Position numbers and translations under genes: made by a program | Assembly: GCA_910589095.1 (NCBI GenBank) | Contig: CAJUSN010000008.1 | Coordinates: 1 to 33,307 of the forward strand | DNA from: an uncultured Muribaculaceae bacterium | GTDB taxonomy: Bacteria; Bacteroidota; Bacteroidia; Bacteroidales; Muribaculaceae | Direction: 5' to 3' | Length of the DNA stretch: 33,307 nt | In this document: positions 15,635 through 22,588 of the stretch, one piece after another | How the letters are laid out: each line of letters begins with the position of its first letter | How positions within the stretch are numbered: position 1 is the stretch's first letter | Notes under the pieces: model-generated | Told to the model about the DNA's origin: nothing | The model's input: the letters and a program-made list of their open reading frames with translations, nothing else | Databases searched by the model: none

Positions 15635-16258
15635 ATGAGGAGAATGTCTATAGGATTGGCATTTGTGCTTATATCCGTAATGTTTTCGGGCTTAAGTGCC
15701 CAGGTAGTTAAAAGTTATGCGGCATTTAGCTGCATGTCCAGCATGGGGCCTCAAGCTATTCCCGGTAAGATGGCTATGTACCTGACCTTTTACGATGGTT
15801 ATATCGTTACGATGACGGGTGAAAAGTTCTCATACCAAGCTACCAATTCAGATGGCTCGCGTCAGTATTACCCAACGTCATCGGGTAATCCGGCATTAAG
15901 TACTGTCGGGATCCTTGTTTCGGCGGATCGTACGCGGGTTCGTGAAATTCAACAGAGTACCATGATGGGGATGACCATGCAACTTACCTATGAATATCAA
16001 TACATTGGTGATGGCAGTGAGCCTGCCTGTCAGTACGCCAACAGTGGTGGCTCCTATAACGGAGCAACCGGCGGCTACTCAGGCGGTTACTCTTCATCCT
16101 CTCGTGACTGGGCTACATGTTCAAGTTGCCGTGGCACCGGATCGTGCAAACTGTGTGGCGGTACGGGACTTAACGCTTATACGCGAAATGGTCGCTGCGG
16201 AGGGTGCAGCCATGGCAAATGCCCTGCGTGTGATGGGAAAGGTGGCTATTATTATTAA
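15635..16258 (+). CDS. Secreted protein with C-terminal DnaJ-type cysteine motifs
   Basis: 207 residues. A Sec signal peptide (residues 1-22, ending GLSAQ) leads to a beta-rich domain of ~120 residues, a Gly/Ser/Tyr linker (about 134-157) and a C-terminal metal-binding module: C162-x2-C165, C171-x2-C174, C188-x2-C191, C196-x2-C199, each followed by a Gly-rich turn, as in the CxxCxGxG zinc ribbon of DnaJ. In DnaJ this module binds two zinc ions and helps substrate binding; on an exported protein its role is unclear and could be metal binding or interaction with other cysteine-rich peptides. It lies 37 bases after the lipoprotein gene and before a strong terminator, so it is likely the last gene of the transcript. 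Family beyond the zinc motif not recognised. Confidence 0.7.
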   Translation: MRRMSIGLAFVLISVMFSGLSAQVVKSYAAFSCMSSMGPQAIPGKMAMYLTFYDGYIVTMTGEKFSYQATNSDGSRQYYPTSSGNPALSTVGILVSADRTRVREIQQSTMMGMTMQLTYEYQYIGDGSEPACQYANSGGSYNGATGGYSGGYSSSSRDWATCSSCRGTGSCKLCGGTGLNAYTRNGRCGGCSHGKCPACDGKGGYYY

Positions 16259-16287
16259 CCAAGATTCCTGCGCCGGATGAAGTTTTT

Positions 16288-16335
16288 GGAGCGATAAGAT
16301 GTCGTGTTACTGTCGACACCTTATCGCTCCTTTTT
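16288..16335 (+). terminator. Intrinsic terminator after the CXXX region
   Basis: A 17-bp stem with one mismatch: GGAGCGATAAGATGTCG (16288-16304) with CGACACCTTATCGCTCC (16314-16330), a 9-base loop and five T bases (16331-16335). It lies 29 bases after the stop of the zinc-motif protein. Confidence 0.88.
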
Positions 16336-16375
16336 GTTTCATTGGTTGTGAGGAGCCGATGCTTTAGGCGGGGTG

Positions 16376-17476
16376 CTATCGGAGGGTGAAGAGCAGGGAG
16401 GTGGAGGTGCGGGGCAATGCTGTGAGTTGGAGGGGGCATGCCCGCGATTCAATGGAGCCGGTGGCATCTCCCACCTGAGTGAATCCGGCTTCAGCCAAAG
16501 CACGGAGCGAGGTTTCCACTGCAAGCTCGGGGAGATTGTTGTCCTGGCTGAGGTGGCACAGGTACACTGAGCGCAGCTTTTCCGAGGCTATCGAGGCTAA
16601 GAATGAGGCTGTGACGGTGTTGTCAAGATGGCCGTTGTCGGCGGCGATGCGAGCCTTGAGATGCATAGGGTAAGGACCGTTGGCAAGCATGCGGGCGTCA
16701 TAGTTGCTTTCTATCACTATATGATTTGCCAGGCGCATGTAATGATCCACTCGCGGAGTGATGCATCCCAGGTCGGTAGCCACCGCCATGGTCGTGCCTC
16801 CTGAAAATTCAATGTAGTAGCCAACATTGTCTGTGCCATCGTGGCTCACATCGAAAGGGGTTATCCGGAACGGACCCAATGAGAATTCGAATTCTTTATA
16901 TATTGGGCGATGATAATCCTTTATGCGACGGGAAATACTGTGGCGGCGCAGCATCCCGGAAAGCGTTTTCGGGGTGCAGTAGATGCCAATATCGGTGCGT
17001 TTCTTGATGAGGGGGTACACGTACTTTACATGATCCGTGTGGTCATGAGTGAGGATAATCCCCTTTATGTTTCGGGTGGACAGTCCGTGGATGCGCAGCT
17101 GCTCCTTGACCGTGTCGGCATGCACACCGGCATCGATAAGGATTCCCTCGGTGCGTGTGCCAAGATAGGCGCAGTTGCCGCTGCTGCCGCTTCCGAAAGT
17201 AATGAAATTGAGAGTTTCAGTTTGCGATGTCAGTTCAAGTTCGAGATCGGACCGGGGTGAGAGGCTTTCGCGTGGTGCCGTTTTCCGCGAGTTCATCACG
17301 AAATTGGCAATGGAGGGGTGAATCTCGGACTCCAGATCAAGGTTGCCACTGGCGGGTTGATGCCGAGGGCCGGGAGTCGGTTCGCTGTCAGTCGGGTCGA
17401 GGTCAAACAGATTGCCGGTCATGTAGAAAGCATCGCGCTTGCTGTTTTGGCGTGGTGAGAATTTTAGTTTTGCCAT
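16376..17476 (-). CDS. WalJ/YycJ-like metallo-beta-lactamase-fold hydrolase
   Basis: 366 residues. From about residue 89, LNFITFGSGSSGNC opens a metallo-beta-lactamase fold; LTHDHTDH provides the HxHxDH metal site, and VIESNYDARMLANGPYPMHLKARI with the following GHLDN is the signature of the YycJ/WalJ group of nuclease-like or phosphodiesterase-like hydrolases. In Firmicutes WalJ affects cell division and DNA replication coordination; the role in Bacteroidota is not clear. The first ~85 residues form a polar, proline-rich extension not usual in the family, where ~265 residues is normal; an internal start (Met19 or Met61) is possible. It lies 14 bases after the methyltransferase gene, probably in one transcript. 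Confidence 0.82.
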   Translation of the reverse strand: MAKLKFSPRQNSKRDAFYMTGNLFDLDPTDSEPTPGPRHQPASGNLDLESEIHPSIANFVMNSRKTAPRESLSPRSDLELELTSQTETLNFITFGSGSSGNCAYLGTRTEGILIDAGVHADTVKEQLRIHGLSTRNIKGIILTHDHTDHVKYVYPLIKKRTDIGIYCTPKTLSGMLRRHSISRRIKDYHRPIYKEFEFSLGPFRITPFDVSHDGTDNVGYYIEFSGGTTMAVATDLGCITPRVDHYMRLANHIVIESNYDARMLANGPYPMHLKARIAADNGHLDNTVTASFLASIASEKLRSVYLCHLSQDNNLPELAVETSLRALAEAGFTQVGDATGSIESRACPLQLTALPRTSTSLLFTLR

Positions 17477-17490
17477 TGACCGAATGTGAT

Positions 17491-18243
17491 TTATTTATAG
17501 AGGAGAAAAATTGTTGGGATTTTATCGAAATTATACTTGGCTCGCCCCCATTCCGCTAATGTGTGGCGCTCTATGCGCTGCGCCGGACCTGTGAGATCTG
17601 CACACACGCACAGTTGCAGCCTGGAGGGAAGTGTGCGCGCCAGTTCGGCAATGAGTTTGTTATTGCGGTAAGGAGTTTCTATGAATATCTGGGTTTGTCC
17701 CTCACGCTCAATTCGGCGCGTCATTTCGCTTAGTCTGCGCTGACGGGCTGATGCTTCATGGGGAAGATAGCCTTCGAAGGCAAACTTTTGGCCGTTGAAT
17801 CCTGACGCCATAAGTGACAGCAGGATGCTGGACGGCCCGATAAGCGGTTCCACCGCGTATCCTTTGCGCAACGCCGCATCAACGGCAAGTGCGCCGGGGT
17901 CGGCCACCGCAGGACAGCCCGCTTCTGACACCACGGCTATATCCTCGCCGTCGGCCAGCGGTTGCAGCATTGCGTCCACATCGGCAGGATCGGTGTGCTC
18001 GTCAAGCACACTGAAGGTGAGGGTGGCAATGTCGATGGACGGGTCGCATCGTTTGAGAAAACGTCGGGCCGACCGGATGTTTTCAACTATAAAATGCTTG
18101 GTATGTCGGGCTATCTCGATGTTTTGTACGGGCATCACAGATGCCGGAGCTGCGTCGCTCATCGGCACCGGAAGAAGATAAAGCGTGGGTCGACGCTCCG
18201 TACCGGTAATAATTTCGTGATTCACAATTGCAAATTTACGCAT
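17491..18243 (-). CDS. RsmI-like tetrapyrrole-methylase-family SAM methyltransferase
   Basis: 250 residues. It carries SEAGCPAVADPG, matching the SDAGTPxxSDPG block, and EPLIGPSSILLSLMASGFNGQKFAFEGYLP, the SAM-binding and substrate loop of RsmI, the enzyme that 2'-O-methylates C1402 of 16S rRNA. It begins with TLYLLPVPMSD, the family's first strand, preceded by ~19 residues of uncertain status: codons 2-5 contain a TAnnTTTG element, so the true start might be the GTG at residue 7. It is shorter than E. coli RsmI, as in the Bacteroidota variants of the family. Head of a probable two-gene unit with the WalJ-like gene. A role in rRNA methylation is inferred from homology. Confidence 0.78.
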   Translation of the reverse strand: MRKFAIVNHEIITGTERRPTLYLLPVPMSDAAPASVMPVQNIEIARHTKHFIVENIRSARRFLKRCDPSIDIATLTFSVLDEHTDPADVDAMLQPLADGEDIAVVSEAGCPAVADPGALAVDAALRKGYAVEPLIGPSSILLSLMASGFNGQKFAFEGYLPHEASARQRRLSEMTRRIEREGQTQIFIETPYRNNKLIAELARTLPSRLQLCVCADLTGPAQRIERHTLAEWGRAKYNFDKIPTIFLLYK

Positions 18244-18276
18244 TTTTTCCGAATATTCCTCTCTGTGTTAAACCCA

Positions 18277-18296
18277 TTTAAATTCAAACATACTCT
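18277..18296 (+). repeat. Solo terminal-repeat remnant
   Basis: TTTAAATTCAAACATACTCT matches the right inverted repeat of the 25923-26115 element at 18 of 20 bases. No left end is seen nearby, so it may be the remains of another copy, or chance similarity in AT-rich DNA. Confidence 0.3.
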
Positions 18297-18300
18297 TATC

Positions 18301-18337
18301 AAACAAACGAAGCCGACGCACATTGCTGGCGCCGGCT
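18301..18337 (-). terminator. Intrinsic terminator of transketolase
   Basis: On the minus strand AGCCGGCGC pairs with GCGTCGGCT (plus-strand 18329-18337 with 18311-18319; one G-T wobble, 9-base loop), followed by a T-rich TCGTTTGTTT. It lies 27 bases past the transketolase stop. Confidence 0.75.
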
Positions 18338-18364
18338 CCGGTATGGTGTTGGGTTGCGGATTGA

Positions 18365-20395
18365 TTATTGTCCGAGGTATTGTTTCACCTGCTCGAGCAC
18401 TGCCTGAGGTGTGAAGCCGAATTTCTCGTCAAGCACCTTGTAGGGGGCGGATGCACCGAAATGGTTCAATCCATAGATGAAGCCTTGGGAGCCAACGACT
18501 GGACGAAGAGTGGATGGCAGACCGGCGGTGAGACCGAAGGTGGGCATGTGGGGCGGAATGACGCTCATGCGGTATTCTTCATCCTGATCAAGGAACAGGC
18601 CGAGTGAAGGAACAGACACCACGGTGGCCTTGATGCCTTCTGCTTCGAGAAGCACGGCCACGTCGCAGAGCAGAGCCACTTCCGATCCGTTACCCACAAG
18701 GGTAACCTGTGCGCCGGGTGCGTCCATTACCACGTAACCGCCTCGGCGTGCTCCGAGAGCTTCCTCGTAACGGTTGCCGGTGGTGGAGGGGAGGTCGGGT
18801 ACATCCTGGCGGGTGAAGATGAGGCCGGTGGGAGTCTGGGTATTGTTCATGGCCATTTCCCAGCAAACGGTCGCTTCGGCTGCGTCGGCAGGACGGAGCA
18901 CGAGCATGGAGCGATGGCCCGATAGATTGCGCAGCTCTTCAAGCAAACGTATCTGGGCTTCTTGTTCCACCGGTTGATGAGTGGGGCCATCCTCGCCAAC
19001 GCGGAATGCGTCGTGGGTCCAAACATATTTCACGGGAAGTTCCTGGAGGGCTGCCATACGTATGGCCGGTTTCATATAATCGGAGAACACGAAGAATGTG
19101 CCGCAGGCTGCCAGCATACCACCGTGGAGGACTATACCGTTCATGATGGCTGCCATGGTGAGCTCCGATACGCCTGCATGGAGGAATGCGCCGGAAAAGT
19201 CGCCGTGGGTGAGTGCATGGGTATGGGCAAGGAAGGCGTCGGTCTTGTCACTGTTGGCAAGGTCGGCACTCGAAACAATCATGTTGCCAACCTTTTCTGA
19301 AAGCACTTTGAGCACATCGGCCGAGGCGGTGCGCGTGGCAACATTGGCCTTGTGTACTATCGCTGAATAGTCTATCTCGGGGAGCTTGCCGTCGAGATAT
19401 GATTTCAGGCGCGCTGCCGCTTCGGGATTGGCTGCTTCCCACTCGGCAATTGCTTTGCGGCGGGCAGCCACAATCTCTTTCAATTGTTCGCGACGGTCGG
19501 CGTAGAGCTGCTTCACTTCGGGGCGTATCACCCATGGATTTTCGGGATCGCCGCCGAGATTGCGAATGGTAGCGGTGATGTCGGCGCCGCTCTTGCTCAG
19601 GGGCTGTCCGTGGGTCGAGCACTGGCCTTCGAAGTTCTCGCCTGAGGCGGTGACGCAGCCGCGACCCATTATGGTGTTGCCTATTATAATTGTAGGACGC
19701 TCTGTTTCGGCTATAGCCGCTTCAAGAGCCTTGGAAAGCGCTTCGGGATCCGAACCGTCAACCTCGATTGTGTTCCAGTTCCAAGCGCGGTATTTTGCAG
19801 CCACATCCTCAGTGTCGACGGCATCGACCATTGTGGAAAGCTGAACTGCGTTGCTGTCATAGAACATGATCAGGTTGCTGAGGCCCAGGAATCCGGCTAT
19901 GCGACCTGCGCCTTGGGATATTTCTTCCTGAATGCCACCGTCCGAGATGAACGCGTAGGTTTTGTGGGCGAAAGCCTCTCCGAAACGGGCTACGAAGAAT
20001 CGTTCGGCAATGGCGCAACCAACTGCCATCACGTGGCCCTGTCCCAATGGTCCGGACGAGTTCTCGACTCCGCGCGAAGGATCAAGCTCGGGGTGACCGG
20101 GTGTGACGCTACCCCACTGACGGAACTGCTGCAACTCATCCATTGTATAGAACCCGCTGAGAGCGAGCACCGAGTAGAGCATCGGCGACATGTGGCCGGG
20201 ATCAAGAAACATGCGGTCGCGCCAGGGCCATGTGGGCTCTTCGGGATCAGTAACTAAGTAACGGGAGTAGAGCACATTGATAAAGTCGGCACCACCCATC
20301 GCGCCACCGGGATGTCCCGATTTTGCCTTTTCCACCATTGAGGCGGCAAGGACGCGAATGTTGTCGGCTGCCGAATTCAGGGTTTTGATATCCAT
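18365..20395 (-). CDS. tkt: Transketolase
   Basis: 676 residues from the ATG at 20395, which is preferred because the family's N-terminus (LNSAADNIRVLAASMV) follows at once. The longer form from 20440 adds 15 residues of no family character. Thiamine diphosphate-dependent enzyme that moves two-carbon units between sugar phosphates in the pentose phosphate pathway. Motifs: KAKSGHPGGAMGGAD (His substrate contact), GPLGQGHVMAVG, the thiamine site GDG-like SDGGIQEEISQGAG...FYDSNAVQ, and in the pyrimidine domain HAGVSELTMAAIMNG (catalytic Glu) and THDAFRVGEDGPTHQPVEQ. The usual GDGCLQEG is here SDGGIQEE, a variation on the metal-binding loop. Length matches the family (~660-680). Own promoter and terminator; monocistronic. 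Confidence 0.95.
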   Translation of the reverse strand: MDIKTLNSAADNIRVLAASMVEKAKSGHPGGAMGGADFINVLYSRYLVTDPEEPTWPWRDRMFLDPGHMSPMLYSVLALSGFYTMDELQQFRQWGSVTPGHPELDPSRGVENSSGPLGQGHVMAVGCAIAERFFVARFGEAFAHKTYAFISDGGIQEEISQGAGRIAGFLGLSNLIMFYDSNAVQLSTMVDAVDTEDVAAKYRAWNWNTIEVDGSDPEALSKALEAAIAETERPTIIIGNTIMGRGCVTASGENFEGQCSTHGQPLSKSGADITATIRNLGGDPENPWVIRPEVKQLYADRREQLKEIVAARRKAIAEWEAANPEAAARLKSYLDGKLPEIDYSAIVHKANVATRTASADVLKVLSEKVGNMIVSSADLANSDKTDAFLAHTHALTHGDFSGAFLHAGVSELTMAAIMNGIVLHGGMLAACGTFFVFSDYMKPAIRMAALQELPVKYVWTHDAFRVGEDGPTHQPVEQEAQIRLLEELRNLSGHRSMLVLRPADAAEATVCWEMAMNNTQTPTGLIFTRQDVPDLPSTTGNRYEEALGARRGGYVVMDAPGAQVTLVGNGSEVALLCDVAVLLEAEGIKATVVSVPSLGLFLDQDEEYRMSVIPPHMPTFGLTAGLPSTLRPVVGSQGFIYGLNHFGASAPYKVLDEKFGFTPQAVLEQVKQYLGQ

Positions 20396-20460
20396 ATAGT
20401 TAGAGTGTGATTGAAATAGCAAGCTAATGAAAACGGGCAACTCCGGGCCCTTTCACGTTG

Positions 20461-20492
20461 CAAAATTAATCACTTGCGCCGAGACTGGCAAA
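20461..20492 (-). promoter_or_regulatory. Bacteroidales-type promoter of transketolase
   Basis: On the minus strand TTTG (20489-20492), 20 bp, TAATTTTG (20461-20468) fits the consensus exactly. Predicted start near 20453, about 58 bases before the ATG at 20395. Confidence 0.7.
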
Positions 20493-20551
20493 TTTCCCGC
20501 TTCATTATTAAAAAATGTCGTAGGCCCCCCGGTGGTTCAATCCAAAACCGT

Positions 20552-20559
20552 TAAATTTG
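20552..20559 (+). promoter_or_regulatory. -7 element abutting the dus start codon
   Basis: TAAATTTG ends 4 bases before the ATG at 20564. If used, transcription would start at or next to the ATG, giving a leaderless mRNA. No TTTG is present at the -33 position, so the call is tentative. Confidence 0.35.
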
Positions 20560-20563
20560 CGGA

Positions 20564-21529
20564 ATGAAAATTACGAGAGATGAGGAGTTTCGCATTTATG
20601 CAGCTCCGCTTCAAGGTTTTACGGAGCATCCCTTTCGCCGGGCACATGCCGAGTTGTACGGTCACTGCGATGGCTCGGTCGCGGAAATGGAATATTTTAC
20701 TCCCTTTGTGAGAGTGGAGAAGGGCAAAGTGCGCGGTCGTGACCTGCGCGATGCCGATGCTGCCCTCGGCCTTCAGGTCCGGGTAACTCCCCAGGTGATT
20801 TGCCGCGATGCCGATGAGTTCAGGGTGGCAGTTGACACACTGGTAGAACACGGACACCGACGCATTGACCTGAATCTCGGATGTCCCTTTCCTCCTCAGG
20901 TTAAGCGAGGCCGCGGTGCCGGATTGCTTCTGCGCCCGGAGTGCTTGAGCGAAATTGCCCTGGAGATGGACCGATGGAAGAGCGATGTGGATTTTTCCGT
21001 TAAAATGAGGGTGGGAGTGAGGGATTCGGCCGAATGGCAATTGGCAGTGGAACGGGTGAATGCAATGCCTTTACGGTTCGTTACAGTCCATCCGCGCACT
21101 GCCGCGCAGCAGTATCGCGGAGAACTGGATATGGCCGCGTTTGCCGAAATTGCACAGGCGTTGGCTCATAAAGTGATATTCAATGGCGAGATTCACTCGC
21201 CCTCCGACATTGATGAACTGCGAGGCCGTTTCCCCGGATTGCACGGGGTGATGACGGGGCGAGGATTGCTGTGCCGCCCATCGCTCGCTGCCGAATGGTA
21301 TGAAGGGGAGGAGTGGCCCGTGAAAAAAAGACGGGAGATGACACTGCAGCTCCATGAACGCTTGCGTGAGGAGTATGACACACGTCTCTCCGGCGGCCCG
21401 CTCCAATTGCTTGCCAAACTGAAGCCTATGTGGGAATACTTTGGTGCCGATTTTGACAGGAAAGCGGTTAAGAAAGTAGTGAAAGCCGGTACGCTTGCCG
21501 GTTATGATGCAGCGGTGAAGGCGTTGTAA
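20564..21529 (+). CDS. tRNA-dihydrouridine synthase family protein
   Basis: 321 residues. FMN-dependent reduction of uridine to dihydrouridine in tRNA loops. Motifs: an N-terminal YAAPLQGFTEHPFRR (FMN phosphate-binding, PMxGxTxxxFR type), LQVRVTPQ, LNLGCPFPPQVKRGRGAGLL with the catalytic Cys107, KMRVG, VTVHPRTAAQQYRG (HxRT motif), FNGEIHSP (NGDI type) and VMTGRGLLCRPSL. Length is normal. Which tRNA position it modifies cannot be assigned. Divergent from transketolase. Confidence 0.9.
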   Translation: MKITRDEEFRIYAAPLQGFTEHPFRRAHAELYGHCDGSVAEMEYFTPFVRVEKGKVRGRDLRDADAALGLQVRVTPQVICRDADEFRVAVDTLVEHGHRRIDLNLGCPFPPQVKRGRGAGLLLRPECLSEIALEMDRWKSDVDFSVKMRVGVRDSAEWQLAVERVNAMPLRFVTVHPRTAAQQYRGELDMAAFAEIAQALAHKVIFNGEIHSPSDIDELRGRFPGLHGVMTGRGLLCRPSLAAEWYEGEEWPVKKRREMTLQLHERLREEYDTRLSGGPLQLLAKLKPMWEYFGADFDRKAVKKVVKAGTLAGYDAAVKAL

Positions 21530-21575
21530 ACCAACTTTTCGTGTCAGATGTTTAAATTTAAAGTAACACACTCTT

Positions 21576-21623
21576 AGTGGCTCGTGAAAATAAACATTTA
21601 CGGAGCAGGCCACTGAATTTTTT
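21576..21623 (+). terminator. Hairpin and T-run after dus, terminator or leader element
   Basis: AGTGGC (21576-21581) pairs with GCCACT (21609-21614), with a smaller CGT/ACG-based helix inside, and six T bases follow after GAA (21618-21623). It could end the dus transcript, but the next gene starts only 30 bases later with no promoter visible in the gap, so an attenuator role is equally possible. Confidence 0.4.
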
Positions 21624-21652
21624 GAGACGCTTTTACTAAACATCTTCCGGAT

Positions 21653-22186
21653 ATGAAAAGAAAACTGTTTTTGATACTGGCCGTGGCATTGGCCGGAATT
21701 ACGGCTTCCGCACGCAACACTGAGGTGAGCGTGAGCTATGGTGCATCGCCGGCAATGAGCCATATTGCGGCCTATCACGATCATTGGAGCGGCATGAACA
21801 ACACCTGGGGTGCAATTAATGCCACTATCGACCATCGGTTCTCCACCCATCTGTGGGTCGGGTTGAGCTATACCTTTTCCACCGCCGACTCCGACCATGC
21901 TGTGGACGGACGTTACGGAAAGGTGACGTGGCACGGCCTTATGGCCAATGCCCGTTACGAGTGGCTCTCCCAATCGGCTTTTCGTCTCTATTCCCATGTG
22001 GGGGTAGGTGCGCTTGTTGAATATTATACACCGTCGTGGGAAGATTCTTATAACCGCACTCATATAGGCTTTCAGGTATCGCCAATCGGTATAGAGGCCG
22101 ATTTGACCCGCAACATCGGAGTATTTGCCGAAGTGGGGTACGGCATCCAAGGTATTGCAAAGGCCGGACTACGTATAGGTTTCTAA
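21653..22186 (+). CDS. Small outer-membrane beta-barrel protein
   Basis: 177 residues with a signal peptide (MKRKLFLILAVALAGITASA, cleavage after about 20). The mature part is a run of amphipathic beta-strands with alternating aromatic and polar residues (WGAINATIDHRF, LWVGLSYTFST, HGLMANARYEW, YSHVGVGALVEYY, IGVFAEVGYGIQGI, AKAGLRIGF) and ends in Phe, typical of outer-membrane barrels. Size and pattern suggest an eight-stranded OmpX/OmpW-like barrel. Function unknown. Its stop codon TAA touches the left end of the palindromic repeat element at 22186. Confidence 0.75.
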   Translation: MKRKLFLILAVALAGITASARNTEVSVSYGASPAMSHIAAYHDHWSGMNNTWGAINATIDHRFSTHLWVGLSYTFSTADSDHAVDGRYGKVTWHGLMANARYEWLSQSAFRLYSHVGVGALVEYYTPSWEDSYNRTHIGFQVSPIGIEADLTRNIGVFAEVGYGIQGIAKAGLRIGF

Positions 22187-22370
22187 GAAACTGTTTAAAT
22201 TTATTTTCAGAGAATTTTGAGATGGATTTTCGGGGTGTTTCAGCAAGTTGAAAAAGGAGCGATGCGGGCATCGTGACTGATGAAACTTGGCTGAAACAGC
22301 TGAAAAGACGCTTAAAATTCCTGAAAGGAACCATTATAACATTTTTTTTGAATAAATTTAAACAGTTTCT
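22186..22370. repeat. Palindromic intergenic repeat element, copy 1
   Basis: 185 bp bounded by a perfect 20-bp inverted repeat (left 22186-22205 AGAAACTGTTTAAATTTATT, right 22351-22370). Inside, GTTTCAGC (22237-22244) pairs with GCTGAAAC (22290-22297), AAGTT with AACTT, and CGATGC with GCATCG at the tip (22260-22265 with 22268-22273). The nested layout and conserved unpaired segments (GGAGC, GACTGATGA) match copy 2 at 25923-26115. No coding capacity and no obvious target duplication. MITE-like or structured-RNA element. Confidence 0.75.
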
Positions 22371-22395
22371 GGATGTTGGAAAAAATGAGCCAAAA

Positions 22396-22427
22396 TTTCC
22401 GGTAATGTATGAAAATGTGTAAATTTG
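22396..22427 (+). promoter_or_regulatory. Possible promoter upstream of pheT
   Basis: TAAATTTG (22420-22427) with TTTC (22396-22399) 20 bp upstream. Predicted start near 22434, leaving a leader of about 155 bases to the pheT ATG. A second -7 element lies next to the ATG. Confidence 0.45.
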
Positions 22428-22578
22428 CATCCTGAAAAGTGCATCCTGTCCGACAGATTACCTGTGGAACGCCGCCTCGGCTGTGGCTTCTGCGGGTGAG
22501 TTTGTTGGTTGATGCTCGTGTAAGCTGCAGCTATTCAGGCGGTTGCTTATTGCGGTTGATAAATTAACATATACCTCA

Positions 22579-22586
22579 TACATTTG
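22579..22586 (+). promoter_or_regulatory. -7 element abutting the pheT start codon
   Basis: TACATTTG ends 2 bases before the ATG at 22589, with TTGA 19 bp upstream (22556-22559). If active it would give an almost leaderless pheT mRNA, as at dus. Confidence 0.35.
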
Positions 22587-22588
22587 CA

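Noticed and set aside
20396..20440. Longer transketolase start
   Set aside because: The extra 15 residues do not match the family and would leave almost no leader from the predicted promoter.
22274..22285. Hammerhead-ribozyme-like CTGATGA followed by GAAAC-type bases in the palindromic repeats
   Set aside because: CTGATGA and AAAC are adjacent with no intervening stem II and no properly placed cleavage site, so the ribozyme core is not formed.
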